Source: Opitutia bacterium (GTDB lineage: Bacteria > Verrucomicrobiota > Verrucomicrobiia > Opitutales > Opitutaceae). Taken from it: a stretch of 64,000 bases of DNA. Below are positions 42,773 to 51,886 of this stretch, in pieces; position 1 is the first letter of the stretch, and every line of letters begins with the position of its first letter. Both the position numbers and the translations under genes were made by a program. The stretch is from assembly GCA_947453695.1 (NCBI GenBank), contig CANGHW010000006.1, positions 1-64,000 on the forward strand, given 5' to 3'. The notes under the pieces are model-generated. The model had not been told where the DNA came from. It made no database searches and saw only the letters and a program-made list of their open reading frames with translations.

Positions 42773-45730
42773 ATGAACTCTCCCAACCCGACCATGCCCC
42801 GCCTGCTCGCACTCACCGCCGCCTGCCTGGCCGTCGCCGCCCCCGCCGGCTTCGGCCAAAGTGCCCCTGGGACCGTCACTCCGCCCGCCAAAGCCCCCGC
42901 CGAGGCGGCCGCCCCCGCGAAAGAAGTCGTCACGCTCACCGCCTTTGAAGTCACAGCTGACGCTTCCGATACCTACCAGGCGATGAACACCAATTCCATC
43001 ACTGGCACGAATGTTTCACTCGGCAAAACCGCCCTCGATGCCAAGGTGTTTAACCGACAGCTCATGGACGAGCTGGCCGTGGTCGACATGACCCAGATGC
43101 TCTCGCAGCTCGGCGGTCTCGGCTCCGCCATTATCGCTGGCGGCAACGAGGAAGTTCGCGGCGACCTGGACGGGGATCGGCAGGACCCGAAGAGCATGAC
43201 CATGCGCGGGCTCACCATTAACAACCCGCGCCGCGATGGTTTCCTCCGGGCCGATACGGCGCTAATGGACTCCTTCGACGTCGAGCGAGTCGACGCGCTC
43301 GGCGGCTCCAACTCGCTGCTCTTCGGTTCTGGCGATGCCGGCGGCGTGGTCACCACCAACTCCAAACGCGCCCCCGTGAACCGCCCGATGCGGGGCAGTC
43401 TCACCGCCGGCGGTGACTCCGAAGGCAGCCGCCGCTACACGTTCGATGCCGGCGTCGGCTTCAAGTATGGGGGCTTCCGTGTCAACGCGGTCAAAGGCGA
43501 CACGAAATATTTTCGCCCCAACAACCGCCAGTTAAACGAAGGGCTGCAGCTCGCGGCGACGATTCGGCCCTGGCAACGCCTCGAGATCCGGGGCGAGTGG
43601 CGCCACTTAGTCCGCGACACCGCCTATCCCAACTCAGGCATTGTGCGCGCGCCGCTCACCCAGTTGCTGCCCACCGGCGAGCGGCTGGACAACCAGAGCA
43701 CGCGCTACATTGCGGCTTTTCCGAACGCGCTCGCGTTGACCGACGGCCTCATCGATCTCACGAAGGCCGACACTCTCTTCGGCCCCTACCAGGCTTTTAA
43801 CTTTAAGAACGTCAGCAAATCGGTCGTCGCCGAAGCGAAACTGGCCGAGGGTCTCGGCCTGCAAGTGCGCTACGGCCACGACGCGCGTGTCAACAATGCG
43901 CTGACCCCGACGAATAACACGATTTTCGCCCCGGGTGCCGCCGGCAACCTCTACGTGGATCCGGCCACCGGGCAGGTCGGCACGAAGTGGGCGTTCAACT
44001 TCCCCTTCCCGGTCTTAAATCCCTTTCATACCGGAGCTCGCGGCTACCGCGCTGCACTGGCCTACCAAAAAAATCTCGGCCGGTGGGGCTCCCACCAAGC
44101 CAGCGCGTTTTTCCAGGACATGCAGTCTTGGACGAATCAGGATCAGTGGAGATTCTATGAGGCCGACGCGTCCGGTAAGGTGCTCATCGATCCGGCCAAG
44201 ATCAGCTTGGCCGACTCCGGTCGCACCATCATTCCGGCGGTCTGGGTCCCGGTCAATCCCACCCAGATCGTGGGTGGTCAAAAATGGCCCTTCTCCTCGC
44301 TGGTCCATCCCAACGGCAAGACCTACGTCTCGCAGCCACAGATCTTCGCGAACGCCGTCCCTCCCACCGCTGGCAACCCTCTCGGCCTCTCCGGCCCGAT
44401 CAACGCGGCGACCGGTCAGAGCACCAACACCGGCTATTCCCACGAGGACGTCAATGAGCGCAGCCATGGCTTCAGCCTGTTCAGTGAATGGTGGAAGGGG
44501 CGCATCGACACCATGGTCGGCTACCGATCCGAGGAGGCGGACGGCCTCCGCACCAACATTGGCCTGAAGCGCGGTCCCATCAGCTACGACAGCCTGACGA
44601 CCGGCGCCGTGGTCGACACCCCGCTGAAAGGCGTGCGCGTCTCGTTCAACTATGCCACCAACGCCAAGCTCAACTTCGACACCACCCGCGATATCTACAA
44701 CCAACCGCTTCCACCTGGCAAAGGCGTGAGCAAAGACATTGGCCTGAAGTTCGGTTTGTGGCAGGACCGCGTCTCGGGAAATTTCAATTACTACCAGTCC
44801 GAGGCCCGCAATTTCACCGCCACCATCGGTAACCGCGACGATGTCGATCCGAACGGCATCAACGGTCGCAACGGCGGCAACGCCTACACCTACAGTAAGA
44901 CGTCCGACGGCTACAACCTCACGCTCTCCGCGCGTCCGACTAAAGGCTGGGAAATCCGCATCAACTTCGCCACCGCCAATGGCAGCGAGCGAACCAACGT
45001 CGACCTTCCGCAATTCTACAACGACCAGTTCAACACCACCACCGTCAACGGCCAGACCGTCGTCGGCGTCCGCGCCACCGCAGGCGGAGCCGTCACGCCC
45101 CTGCTCGTGCCGTCCGATCCAAGCAACCCGGCCTCGGCCCGGATTCCGCTCTCCATCGCCATGATGAAGGATCCGACCAGCCCCTACGCCGCGCAACTCG
45201 ACATCGAGTCGGGCCAGATCCTCAACGCCCAACTGCTCGGCCTCCTCACGCCAGGCGTTGGCACCGGCGTGACCGGAGTGCCGCTCGCCCAGCACCAACT
45301 CGGTTTCGTCTCGCCCTCCGGCGGCACCCTGATCGTCCGCCGCGCTGGCGAGAAAACCTTTGGCTACGCCGAGCGGAGCTACAGCCTAATCAACCGCTAC
45401 CAATTTGACCAAGGGATGCTCCGCGGGCTCGTCGTCGGCCTCAGCAGCAGCCTGAAGGATAATCAGCGCGGCTACATGTATACCGACGCCGCCGACGCGG
45501 GAAAACGGAAGATGTATTATTTTCCCGACCGCCTCCTGCACGATCTGTTTGCCGTCTACCGGTTCAAGCCGATGGGCAAAATTCGCACGTCACTTCAGAT
45601 CAACGTGACCAACCTGATGGACGCGAATGAAGTCGTCTATCTCGTCCGTGCGACCAACGGCACACTCCGCTACGCGCAATGGCTCAACAACCCGCGCAAG
45701 CTGGGCGTCACCACCACCGTAAATTTCTAA
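42773..45730 (+). CDS. TonB-dependent receptor
   Basis: 985 residues; start set by the GGAGG site just upstream and by the signal peptide (MPRLLALTAACLAVAAPAGF, ending FGQ). After an Ala/Pro-rich linker comes TLTAFEVTADASDTYQAMNT and a plug domain (QLMDELAVVDMTQMLSQLGG, KSMTMRGLTINNPRRDGFLR, VDALGGSNSLLFGSGDAGGV). The rest is a 22-strand-type barrel ending RKLGVTTTVNF with a C-terminal Phe. No STN and no carboxypeptidase-like domain, and no SusD next to it. It belongs to the verrucomicrobial group of stand-alone glycan receptors and heads the AraC-linked operon of sulfatase, flavoprotein and second receptor. Confidence 0.92.
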   Translation: MNSPNPTMPRLLALTAACLAVAAPAGFGQSAPGTVTPPAKAPAEAAAPAKEVVTLTAFEVTADASDTYQAMNTNSITGTNVSLGKTALDAKVFNRQLMDELAVVDMTQMLSQLGGLGSAIIAGGNEEVRGDLDGDRQDPKSMTMRGLTINNPRRDGFLRADTALMDSFDVERVDALGGSNSLLFGSGDAGGVVTTNSKRAPVNRPMRGSLTAGGDSEGSRRYTFDAGVGFKYGGFRVNAVKGDTKYFRPNNRQLNEGLQLAATIRPWQRLEIRGEWRHLVRDTAYPNSGIVRAPLTQLLPTGERLDNQSTRYIAAFPNALALTDGLIDLTKADTLFGPYQAFNFKNVSKSVVAEAKLAEGLGLQVRYGHDARVNNALTPTNNTIFAPGAAGNLYVDPATGQVGTKWAFNFPFPVLNPFHTGARGYRAALAYQKNLGRWGSHQASAFFQDMQSWTNQDQWRFYEADASGKVLIDPAKISLADSGRTIIPAVWVPVNPTQIVGGQKWPFSSLVHPNGKTYVSQPQIFANAVPPTAGNPLGLSGPINAATGQSTNTGYSHEDVNERSHGFSLFSEWWKGRIDTMVGYRSEEADGLRTNIGLKRGPISYDSLTTGAVVDTPLKGVRVSFNYATNAKLNFDTTRDIYNQPLPPGKGVSKDIGLKFGLWQDRVSGNFNYYQSEARNFTATIGNRDDVDPNGINGRNGGNAYTYSKTSDGYNLTLSARPTKGWEIRINFATANGSERTNVDLPQFYNDQFNTTTVNGQTVVGVRATAGGAVTPLLVPSDPSNPASARIPLSIAMMKDPTSPYAAQLDIESGQILNAQLLGLLTPGVGTGVTGVPLAQHQLGFVSPSGGTLIVRRAGEKTFGYAERSYSLINRYQFDQGMLRGLVVGLSSSLKDNQRGYMYTDAADAGKRKMYYFPDRLLHDLFAVYRFKPMGKIRTSLQINVTNLMDANEVVYLVRATNGTLRYAQWLNNPRKLGVTTTVNF

Positions 45731-45748
45731 CCACCCGTCCGCGCCGTC

Positions 45749-47065
45749 ATGTGCCGGGCCGCCCGCCTCCTCCTCGCCGCGTTGCTCCTCCTCGGCCCGG
45801 CGTCCGTCCGCGCCGCCACCGCGCCGCCGCCCAACCTAGTCCTGATCATGGCCGACGACCTCGGCTACGGTTCGCTCGGGTGCTACGGCAGCCCGACTAT
45901 CAAGACCCCGCACATCGACCAACTCGCTGCCGGCGGCGTGCGTTTCACCGATTTCCACAGCAGCGGCACCGTGTGCTCGCCCACGCGCGCCGCACTCCTC
46001 ACCGGCCGCTACCCGCAGCGCTGCACCTGGGTCCCCGACGAGCAGCTCTCTCCCGTCTTCCGCGCGCAGCGCGCCGCCAATCCCGCCCAACGCTGGGCTT
46101 GGGGCATCTCGCCGCAGGAAGTCACTCTACCCGCCGTCCTGCGTCCAGCCGGCTACCGCACCGCCCTCATCGGCAAGTGGCACCTCGGCTACGATTTCGC
46201 CTTCCACCCGCTGAACTACGGCTTCGATGAATTTCGCGGCTTCGTCGGCGGCAATGTCGACTACCACACCCACGTCGCCGGCTACGGCGAAAAACAACTC
46301 GACTGGTGGAACGGCAAAAAAATCGCGAACGAGGAGGGCTACACCACCGAGCTGCTCACCCGCCATGCCGTCGACTTCATCGCACGAAACCGCGCCGCAC
46401 CGTTCTTCCTCTATCTGGCCCACGCCGCCCCCCACGATCCCTGGCAGGGCCGCGATCCGGCGCAGAAAAAATCCCCCGCCGAGATCTACCGCGAAATGAT
46501 CGAGGGCCTCGACACCTCCGTCGGCGCCGTCGCCGCCGCACTCCACGCCCACGGCCTCGAACGTTCTACGCTGCTCATCTTCTGCTCCGACAATGGCGGC
46601 GCCGCCCCGCGCGGCTTCCCTGCCAACGCCCCGCTGGCCGGCCGCAAGGGCGGCATGGAGGAGGGCGGCCACCGCGTGCCGTTCATCGCCTCGTGGCCCG
46701 GCGTCATCGCCCCCGGCACGACGAGCGACGCCACCGTGCTCACCATGGACTTCTTCCCGACGTTCGCCGCCCTCGCCCGCGCTCAGCTCCCCGCCGGCCA
46801 CCCAATCGACGGCACCGATATTCTCCCTGTCCTCCAAAGGCGCGCGCGCCCAACCGAGCGCACCCTCCATTGGCTCTTCGGCGACGCTTGGGCTGTGCGG
46901 CAGGGCCCGTGGAAACTCAGCGGCGAGGGCACCGAGCCCCGCGCGCTCATCAATCTCGACCTCGACCGCACCGAAAAGAACAACCTTCTCCGCGCCCAAC
47001 CTGAGCGCGTCGCCGCCCTCACCGCGCTTCACACCGCTTGGATCGACTCCGTCGGCCGCCGCTAA
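45749..47065 (+). CDS. Sulfatase, arylsulfatase type (CSPTR)
   Basis: 438 residues, signal peptide (MCRAARLLLAALLLLGPASV). Motifs: PPNLVLIMADDLGYGSLGCY, CSPTRAALLTGRYPQRCTWV, IGKWHLGYDFAF, LYLAHAAPHDPWQGR, FCSDNGGAAPRGFPANAPLA, GHRVPFIASWPG. The C-terminus is short, ending DSVGRR. Starts 18 bases after the TonB receptor stop. Reminiscent of N-acetylgalactosamine-6-sulfatase-like and other S1 exo-sulfatases in the VPDEQLSP insert; specificity unproven. Confidence 0.92.
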   Translation: MCRAARLLLAALLLLGPASVRAATAPPPNLVLIMADDLGYGSLGCYGSPTIKTPHIDQLAAGGVRFTDFHSSGTVCSPTRAALLTGRYPQRCTWVPDEQLSPVFRAQRAANPAQRWAWGISPQEVTLPAVLRPAGYRTALIGKWHLGYDFAFHPLNYGFDEFRGFVGGNVDYHTHVAGYGEKQLDWWNGKKIANEEGYTTELLTRHAVDFIARNRAAPFFLYLAHAAPHDPWQGRDPAQKKSPAEIYREMIEGLDTSVGAVAAALHAHGLERSTLLIFCSDNGGAAPRGFPANAPLAGRKGGMEEGGHRVPFIASWPGVIAPGTTSDATVLTMDFFPTFAALARAQLPAGHPIDGTDILPVLQRRARPTERTLHWLFGDAWAVRQGPWKLSGEGTEPRALINLDLDRTEKNNLLRAQPERVAALTALHTAWIDSVGRR

Positions 47066-47081
47066 CCCCACCTGCCCACCC

Positions 47082-48698
47082 ATGAAATCTCGCTGGCTGT
47101 CCTCCTTGCTGCTCCTCGCCCTCCTGGTCACGGCCACGCGCGCGGCCGCGGCCGACCCCGCCCCGCCCGCCGTCTACGACCTCGTCATCTACGGCGACTC
47201 CTCAGGCGCAGTCACCGCCGCCATCGCGGCACAGCGCGAGGGCCGCTCCGTGATCCTCGTCAATCCCACCGGCTTCCCCGGCGGCATGAGCGCGAGTGGG
47301 CTCGGCGCCAGCGATTTTCTCGGCAAGCGCAACACGTTTGGCGGCATCGCCTCGGAGTTCTACGATGCCATCGCCGCCGCCTACGGCGAAAAATACATCC
47401 GCAGCTTCGAGCCCCATGTAGGTCTCCGCGTGTTTGAGAAAATGCTCACCGACGCCGGCGTCACTGTCGTCTACCGCGACCCACTCGACCGCACGCCAGG
47501 CCGAGGCGTCACGATGAGTGGCCAACGCATCACCGCGATTACCACGCTCAGCGGCAAAACCTACCGCGGCCGGATGTTTATCGACGCATCCTACGTCGGC
47601 GATCTCCTCGCCGCCGCCGGCGTCACCTACACGGTCGGCCGCGAAGCCGAAAGCAAGTATGGCGAAACGATCGCCGGCGTCCGCCGCGGCGACACCCAGC
47701 CGCGCGTGCACTACACGCAGCGCGACAAGGACCACTTCATCAAGGATGTGGATCCCTACGTGCGGCCGGGCGATCCCACGAGCGGCCTCCTCCCGTATGT
47801 GTTCCGGATTGAGGGCCTCACCAACGGCCAGGGTGACCGCAAGATTCAGGCCTACAATTACCGCGTCTGCCTCACCACCGACGCCGCCCTCCGCATTCCC
47901 CTCGAAAAACCCGCCGGCTACCGCGAGATCGACCACGAGTTGCTCCTCCGCAATTTCGAAGCCGGCGACGACCGCCTCCCCGCCCTCATCGAGCCGCTCG
48001 CCGGCCCCGGCTCAAAGGTCGACTGGAACAACATGCACGCCGTCGGCTCCGATCTCCCCGGCGCGAACTGGGATTACCCCGAGGCCAGCTACGAGCGGCG
48101 CCGCGAAATCGAGCACGAGCACGAGATCTACATCCGCGGTTTTCTCTGGACGCTCGCCCATAGTCCGCGCGTGCCCGAGGCGATTCGCCGCAAGGTCTCC
48201 GCCTACGGATTATCCAAAGACGAATTCACCGACAACGGCGGCTGGCCCTGGATGATCTACATCCGCGAGGCCCGCCGCATGGTCTCCGACTACGTGATGA
48301 CCCAGCACGACTGTGAAGGGAAACGCTCCGCCCCGGACCCCGTGGGCCTCGGCTCCTTCGGTATGGATTCCCACGTCGTGCAGCACTTCGTCACCGAGCG
48401 GGGCTTCGCCATCAGTGACGGTGTGATCTGGCGCGTCCCGCCCAAACCCTACGGGATTTCCTATCGCTCAATCATCCCCCGCAAAGGCGAGTGTGAAAAT
48501 CTCCTCTCGCCGATTTGTGTCTCCGCCTCACACGTCGCGCACGGCTCGATCCGCATGGAGCCGGTCTTCATGGCGCTCGCCCACAGTGCCGCCATCGCCG
48601 CCGGAGCGGCGCTCGACAAAAATACGAGTGTGCAAGACGTCGCGTATCCGCTCCTGCGCGAGCGCTTGCTCGCCGGAAAACAGGTCCTGTCACCGTAA
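47082..48698 (+). CDS. FAD-dependent oxidoreductase (PF12831-like), exported
   Basis: 538 residues from the ATG at 47082 (signal peptide WLSSLLLLALLVTATRAAAA). FAD motif: YDLVIYGDSSGAVTAAIAAQ (GDSSG rather than GGGxG), then GFPGGMSASGLGASDFLGKR. Further marks: YRGRMFIDASYVGDLLAAAG, REARRMVSDYVMTQHDC and NLLSPICVSASHVAHGSIRM, standard for the family, which includes proteins often labelled xanthan-lyase-like. Only 16 bases after the sulfatase stop, so it is part of the AraC-linked operon. Likely a periplasmic sugar oxidase or dehydrogenase; substrate unknown. Confidence 0.88.
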   Translation: MKSRWLSSLLLLALLVTATRAAAADPAPPAVYDLVIYGDSSGAVTAAIAAQREGRSVILVNPTGFPGGMSASGLGASDFLGKRNTFGGIASEFYDAIAAAYGEKYIRSFEPHVGLRVFEKMLTDAGVTVVYRDPLDRTPGRGVTMSGQRITAITTLSGKTYRGRMFIDASYVGDLLAAAGVTYTVGREAESKYGETIAGVRRGDTQPRVHYTQRDKDHFIKDVDPYVRPGDPTSGLLPYVFRIEGLTNGQGDRKIQAYNYRVCLTTDAALRIPLEKPAGYREIDHELLLRNFEAGDDRLPALIEPLAGPGSKVDWNNMHAVGSDLPGANWDYPEASYERRREIEHEHEIYIRGFLWTLAHSPRVPEAIRRKVSAYGLSKDEFTDNGGWPWMIYIREARRMVSDYVMTQHDCEGKRSAPDPVGLGSFGMDSHVVQHFVTERGFAISDGVIWRVPPKPYGISYRSIIPRKGECENLLSPICVSASHVAHGSIRMEPVFMALAHSAAIAAGAALDKNTSVQDVAYPLLRERLLAGKQVLSP

Positions 48699-48774
48699 GA
48701 GCCACCAACCCTTTCCTTATTCCGAAAACGCCCGACTGCGGCCCGTAACCGCTAAAGTAAATTTCGCCACTTTC

Positions 48775-51700
48775 ATGACCCAATCCCTACTCCCTGCCGT
48801 CGCTCGCCTCACGCGACTCGCGTTTACCGCCCTCGCCTGCCTCGTCTCCAGTCTCTCCATCTCCGCCCAGAGCGTCGGCACCGGCTCGATCACCGGCCGG
48901 GTCTACAATCCAGCGACCAAGCAATTCGTCCGCGACGCAGAGATCAGTGTCGAAGGCACGACGATCCTGAACGCCTCGGAAGACGGTGGTTACTACAGCC
49001 TCCGGCAAGTCCCTGCCGGTCCGGTCAACATTTCCGTCACCTACACGGGATATCCCAAGACCACCCATGCGGTCTCCGTCGTCGCCGGCGAAACGGTCGA
49101 GCGCAACTTTGAACTGACTCCACTCGCCGCCCCGGCTCAGGCTCGCGATGGAGTGGTGTCCCTCGGAGCCTTCGTCGTGTCCTCGGGAGCCGAGGGTCAG
49201 GCCAAGCAGATCATGAATCAGCGCAATTCAATGAGCCTAGGCACCTCGGTTTCCTCCGACCTCTTCGGCGATGTCACCGAGGGCAACGTCGGCGAGTTCA
49301 TGAAATATCTCCCGGGCGTCGAAATGGAGACCGTGGAGGCCGATACCCGCGGGCCGCGCCTCGGCGGCATGAACCCGGAGTATGCCGGGGTCTCGGTCGA
49401 TGGCATGAAGTCCGCCAGTGCGGACGGTTTCGGCGTCTATGGCGCCACCACCAACGGGGCGACCGGCGCCGCGACCCGCAGCTTCAGCTTCGAGCAGGTT
49501 TCCATCAACAGCATCGAATCGATCGAAATTTCCCGAGTCACTCCGGCCGACCTCGATGGCGATGCGATCTCGGGAACGATCAACATGAAGATGAAACGCG
49601 CCTTTGACACCAAGGGTCGGCGGGCCACCTGGGCCGTGAGCGGCGGATTCAACTCGGAGGAGTTTACCCTGAAGCGCACACCCGGTCCCGATGACAGCCA
49701 TGGCCGCAAGGTCAGGCCGACGGCCAGCTTCAATTACTCGGAGAGTTTCCTGGGCGGGCGGCTGGGCATCCTCCTCGGACTAAGCGAATCCAACCTCTAC
49801 AATGAACAGCAGCGCGTGCAAAATGCCTACGGCGCCGGCACCGGCACCTCCGCTGGACAGCAGGTCGTGACGTCCGTGATCTTCAAGGACGGCCCCAAGT
49901 GGACCGAACGCCAGACCGCCGCCCTGACGGTCGACTTCAAGGCCACGTCCAAGCTGATCCTCTCGCTGAATCTCGGTTATAACGGCTATGAGATGTTCGC
50001 TTACAACCGCCTCAGCACCCTGACCACTGGCGCCAATCAACTCGCCGGCGCCGACTTGCTCAACATCCGGACCGCGGTCGGTGCCGCCAACATGAACAAC
50101 GGCAATGGCAACATCAACAAACGCACCATGGGCTATACGATCACCCCGAAATTCGAATATAAATGGCGCAGCTTCACCTTCGACGGTGCCTACTCAGCCT
50201 CCGTTTCGCGCAACACCTACGGCGCCCTCCGCAATGGCATGGCCGGCAATGCCCAAGTCAACGCCCTCGGCAGCCTGACCGTCGTAGCCACCCGCCCAAG
50301 CGTCAGCTCCAGCGCTTGGCAGGTCGTGCAAACGGGGGGACAGGACTGGACCAACCTCGCCGCCTACACCTTTCCGCGCCTCACCGACGACATCCGCTAC
50401 GTTTACAACGAGGTCACCAACACTGCGCTCAACGGGAAGTGGAACGCCCCGTTCCGCTGGCCCACCTTCTTCAAGTTCGGGGCCAAACACCAGGAGCGCA
50501 TCACCAACGCCGACAACAGAGGCACACTTTACAATTACAACTACGTCGGACCCGGCGGTGGCACCACCGGCAGCTACGCCGCTTTCCCCACCCCCTTCGT
50601 CTTTTCCCCCGACGGCCTGGGCGTCACGTTTCGCTCGCTCAACGGCGGCGGGGGCCCGGCCTATGCCAACCGCGACGCCGTCGGTCAGCTGTATAAGTCC
50701 AATCCCGAATACTTCACCAGCACGACGACACCCGACAACTATTACACGGCCGCTTTCGCCCAGCGGAAGCGTTTCACCGAACTGATTCCCTCCGCCTACG
50801 TGCTCGGTAATACCCGCGTCGGTCCGTGGCAGTTTCAAGCGGGCCTGCGCTGGGAGCAGACGCAAACGATCTCGGATGAATTCGATCCGCTCCCTGTCTC
50901 ACAAGTCGCTGCAGCCGGTTTCCCGGTCAATCGGACCACAGGCCGCGCGACCACCGTCCCGGGCTTGGACTACCAGTATCGCAGCAAGCCCAAGGTCAAA
51001 CGCGAGGGCCAATACGACAACTACTTCCCGAGCGTAACCGCCAAGTATCGGTTCGCCGAAAATTTTATCGCCGACGTCGGCTACGGGAAGGCGATCAACC
51101 GCCCCAACGTGCTCGACCTCAGTGGGCTCATGTCGATCAACGAGACCGCGCAACTCATCACAATCTCCAATCCGAACCTCAAGCCCGAGACCTCGGATCG
51201 GCTCGCGGGCAGCATCGCCTACTATCTGTCCAGCACCGGCAGCGTGCGGGCCACGTTCACTGAGACGAAGATCGAAAACCTCAAGACATTGACGGAGTTT
51301 ACGCCCGCGGAGTATGGCCTAACCGATCCCACCTTCGCAGGTTACACCGTCATCACCAACACGCAGGGCTCGGGCTCACGCCGCTTCCGCAGCATGGAAC
51401 TCGAATACCGGCAACTCCTACCGTTTGTGCCCACCGCGCTCGGCAGCGCGACGGCTTTTAGCTCCTATACGCGCACTTACGCCAGTGAGCGGCGCGTCGG
51501 CCTCACGCCCCATGTGATCACCGGAGGTATCGACTACCGTTTCAAACGACTCTCGCTTGGCCTTAAGACGCGCTGGGAATCGAAGGCTCCGTGGAGCAAC
51601 GCCACGCGTTTCCGCCCTGAAGTTATCAAATACGACGGCAACGTTGATCTGCGGATCAGCCGTAAGTTAACGCTCTTTGTGCAGGCTAGGAATATCTTCA

Positions 51701-51795
51701 ACCGCGCCTACGTTGTCACCGAGGGCAACGGCAACCTGTTCGTGGCCGAAAACTACGGCGGCAACTGGGTCATCGGTATGCGCGGCGAGTTTTGA
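48775..51795 (+). CDS. TonB-dependent receptor with carboxypeptidase-regulatory-like domain
   Basis: 1006 residues from the ATG at 48775 (signal peptide LTRLAFTALACLVSSLSISA). Residues about 35-115 form a CarboxypepD_reg-like beta-sandwich (TGSITGRVYNPATKQFVRDA, GGYYSLRQVPAGPVNISVTY). The plug follows (GNVGEFMKYLPGVEMETVEA, GGMNPEYAGVSVDGMKSASA) and a barrel ends GNWVIGMRGEF. This is the SusC-like or TonB-Xanth-Caul-like layout, without a SusD partner. The gene follows the flavoprotein by 76 bases. Confidence 0.93.
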   Translation: MTQSLLPAVARLTRLAFTALACLVSSLSISAQSVGTGSITGRVYNPATKQFVRDAEISVEGTTILNASEDGGYYSLRQVPAGPVNISVTYTGYPKTTHAVSVVAGETVERNFELTPLAAPAQARDGVVSLGAFVVSSGAEGQAKQIMNQRNSMSLGTSVSSDLFGDVTEGNVGEFMKYLPGVEMETVEADTRGPRLGGMNPEYAGVSVDGMKSASADGFGVYGATTNGATGAATRSFSFEQVSINSIESIEISRVTPADLDGDAISGTINMKMKRAFDTKGRRATWAVSGGFNSEEFTLKRTPGPDDSHGRKVRPTASFNYSESFLGGRLGILLGLSESNLYNEQQRVQNAYGAGTGTSAGQQVVTSVIFKDGPKWTERQTAALTVDFKATSKLILSLNLGYNGYEMFAYNRLSTLTTGANQLAGADLLNIRTAVGAANMNNGNGNINKRTMGYTITPKFEYKWRSFTFDGAYSASVSRNTYGALRNGMAGNAQVNALGSLTVVATRPSVSSSAWQVVQTGGQDWTNLAAYTFPRLTDDIRYVYNEVTNTALNGKWNAPFRWPTFFKFGAKHQERITNADNRGTLYNYNYVGPGGGTTGSYAAFPTPFVFSPDGLGVTFRSLNGGGGPAYANRDAVGQLYKSNPEYFTSTTTPDNYYTAAFAQRKRFTELIPSAYVLGNTRVGPWQFQAGLRWEQTQTISDEFDPLPVSQVAAAGFPVNRTTGRATTVPGLDYQYRSKPKVKREGQYDNYFPSVTAKYRFAENFIADVGYGKAINRPNVLDLSGLMSINETAQLITISNPNLKPETSDRLAGSIAYYLSSTGSVRATFTETKIENLKTLTEFTPAEYGLTDPTFAGYTVITNTQGSGSRRFRSMELEYRQLLPFVPTALGSATAFSSYTRTYASERRVGLTPHVITGGIDYRFKRLSLGLKTRWESKAPWSNATRFRPEVIKYDGNVDLRISRKLTLFVQARNIFNRAYVVTEGNGNLFVAENYGGNWVIGMRGEF

Positions 51796-51886
51796 GCTCC
51801 GCGGTCGTGGACCAAAAGGCAAACTTCGACGAGTCGCTTTTGCTCCACGCTCGCTGCCAAGCCGTTTCTTTCCCTTCATCTTTTCC

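Noticed and set aside
42773-51795. SusC/SusD-type polysaccharide utilisation locus
   Set aside because: Two TonB receptors are present but no SusD-like lipoprotein gene; all genes between them are accounted for by other families.
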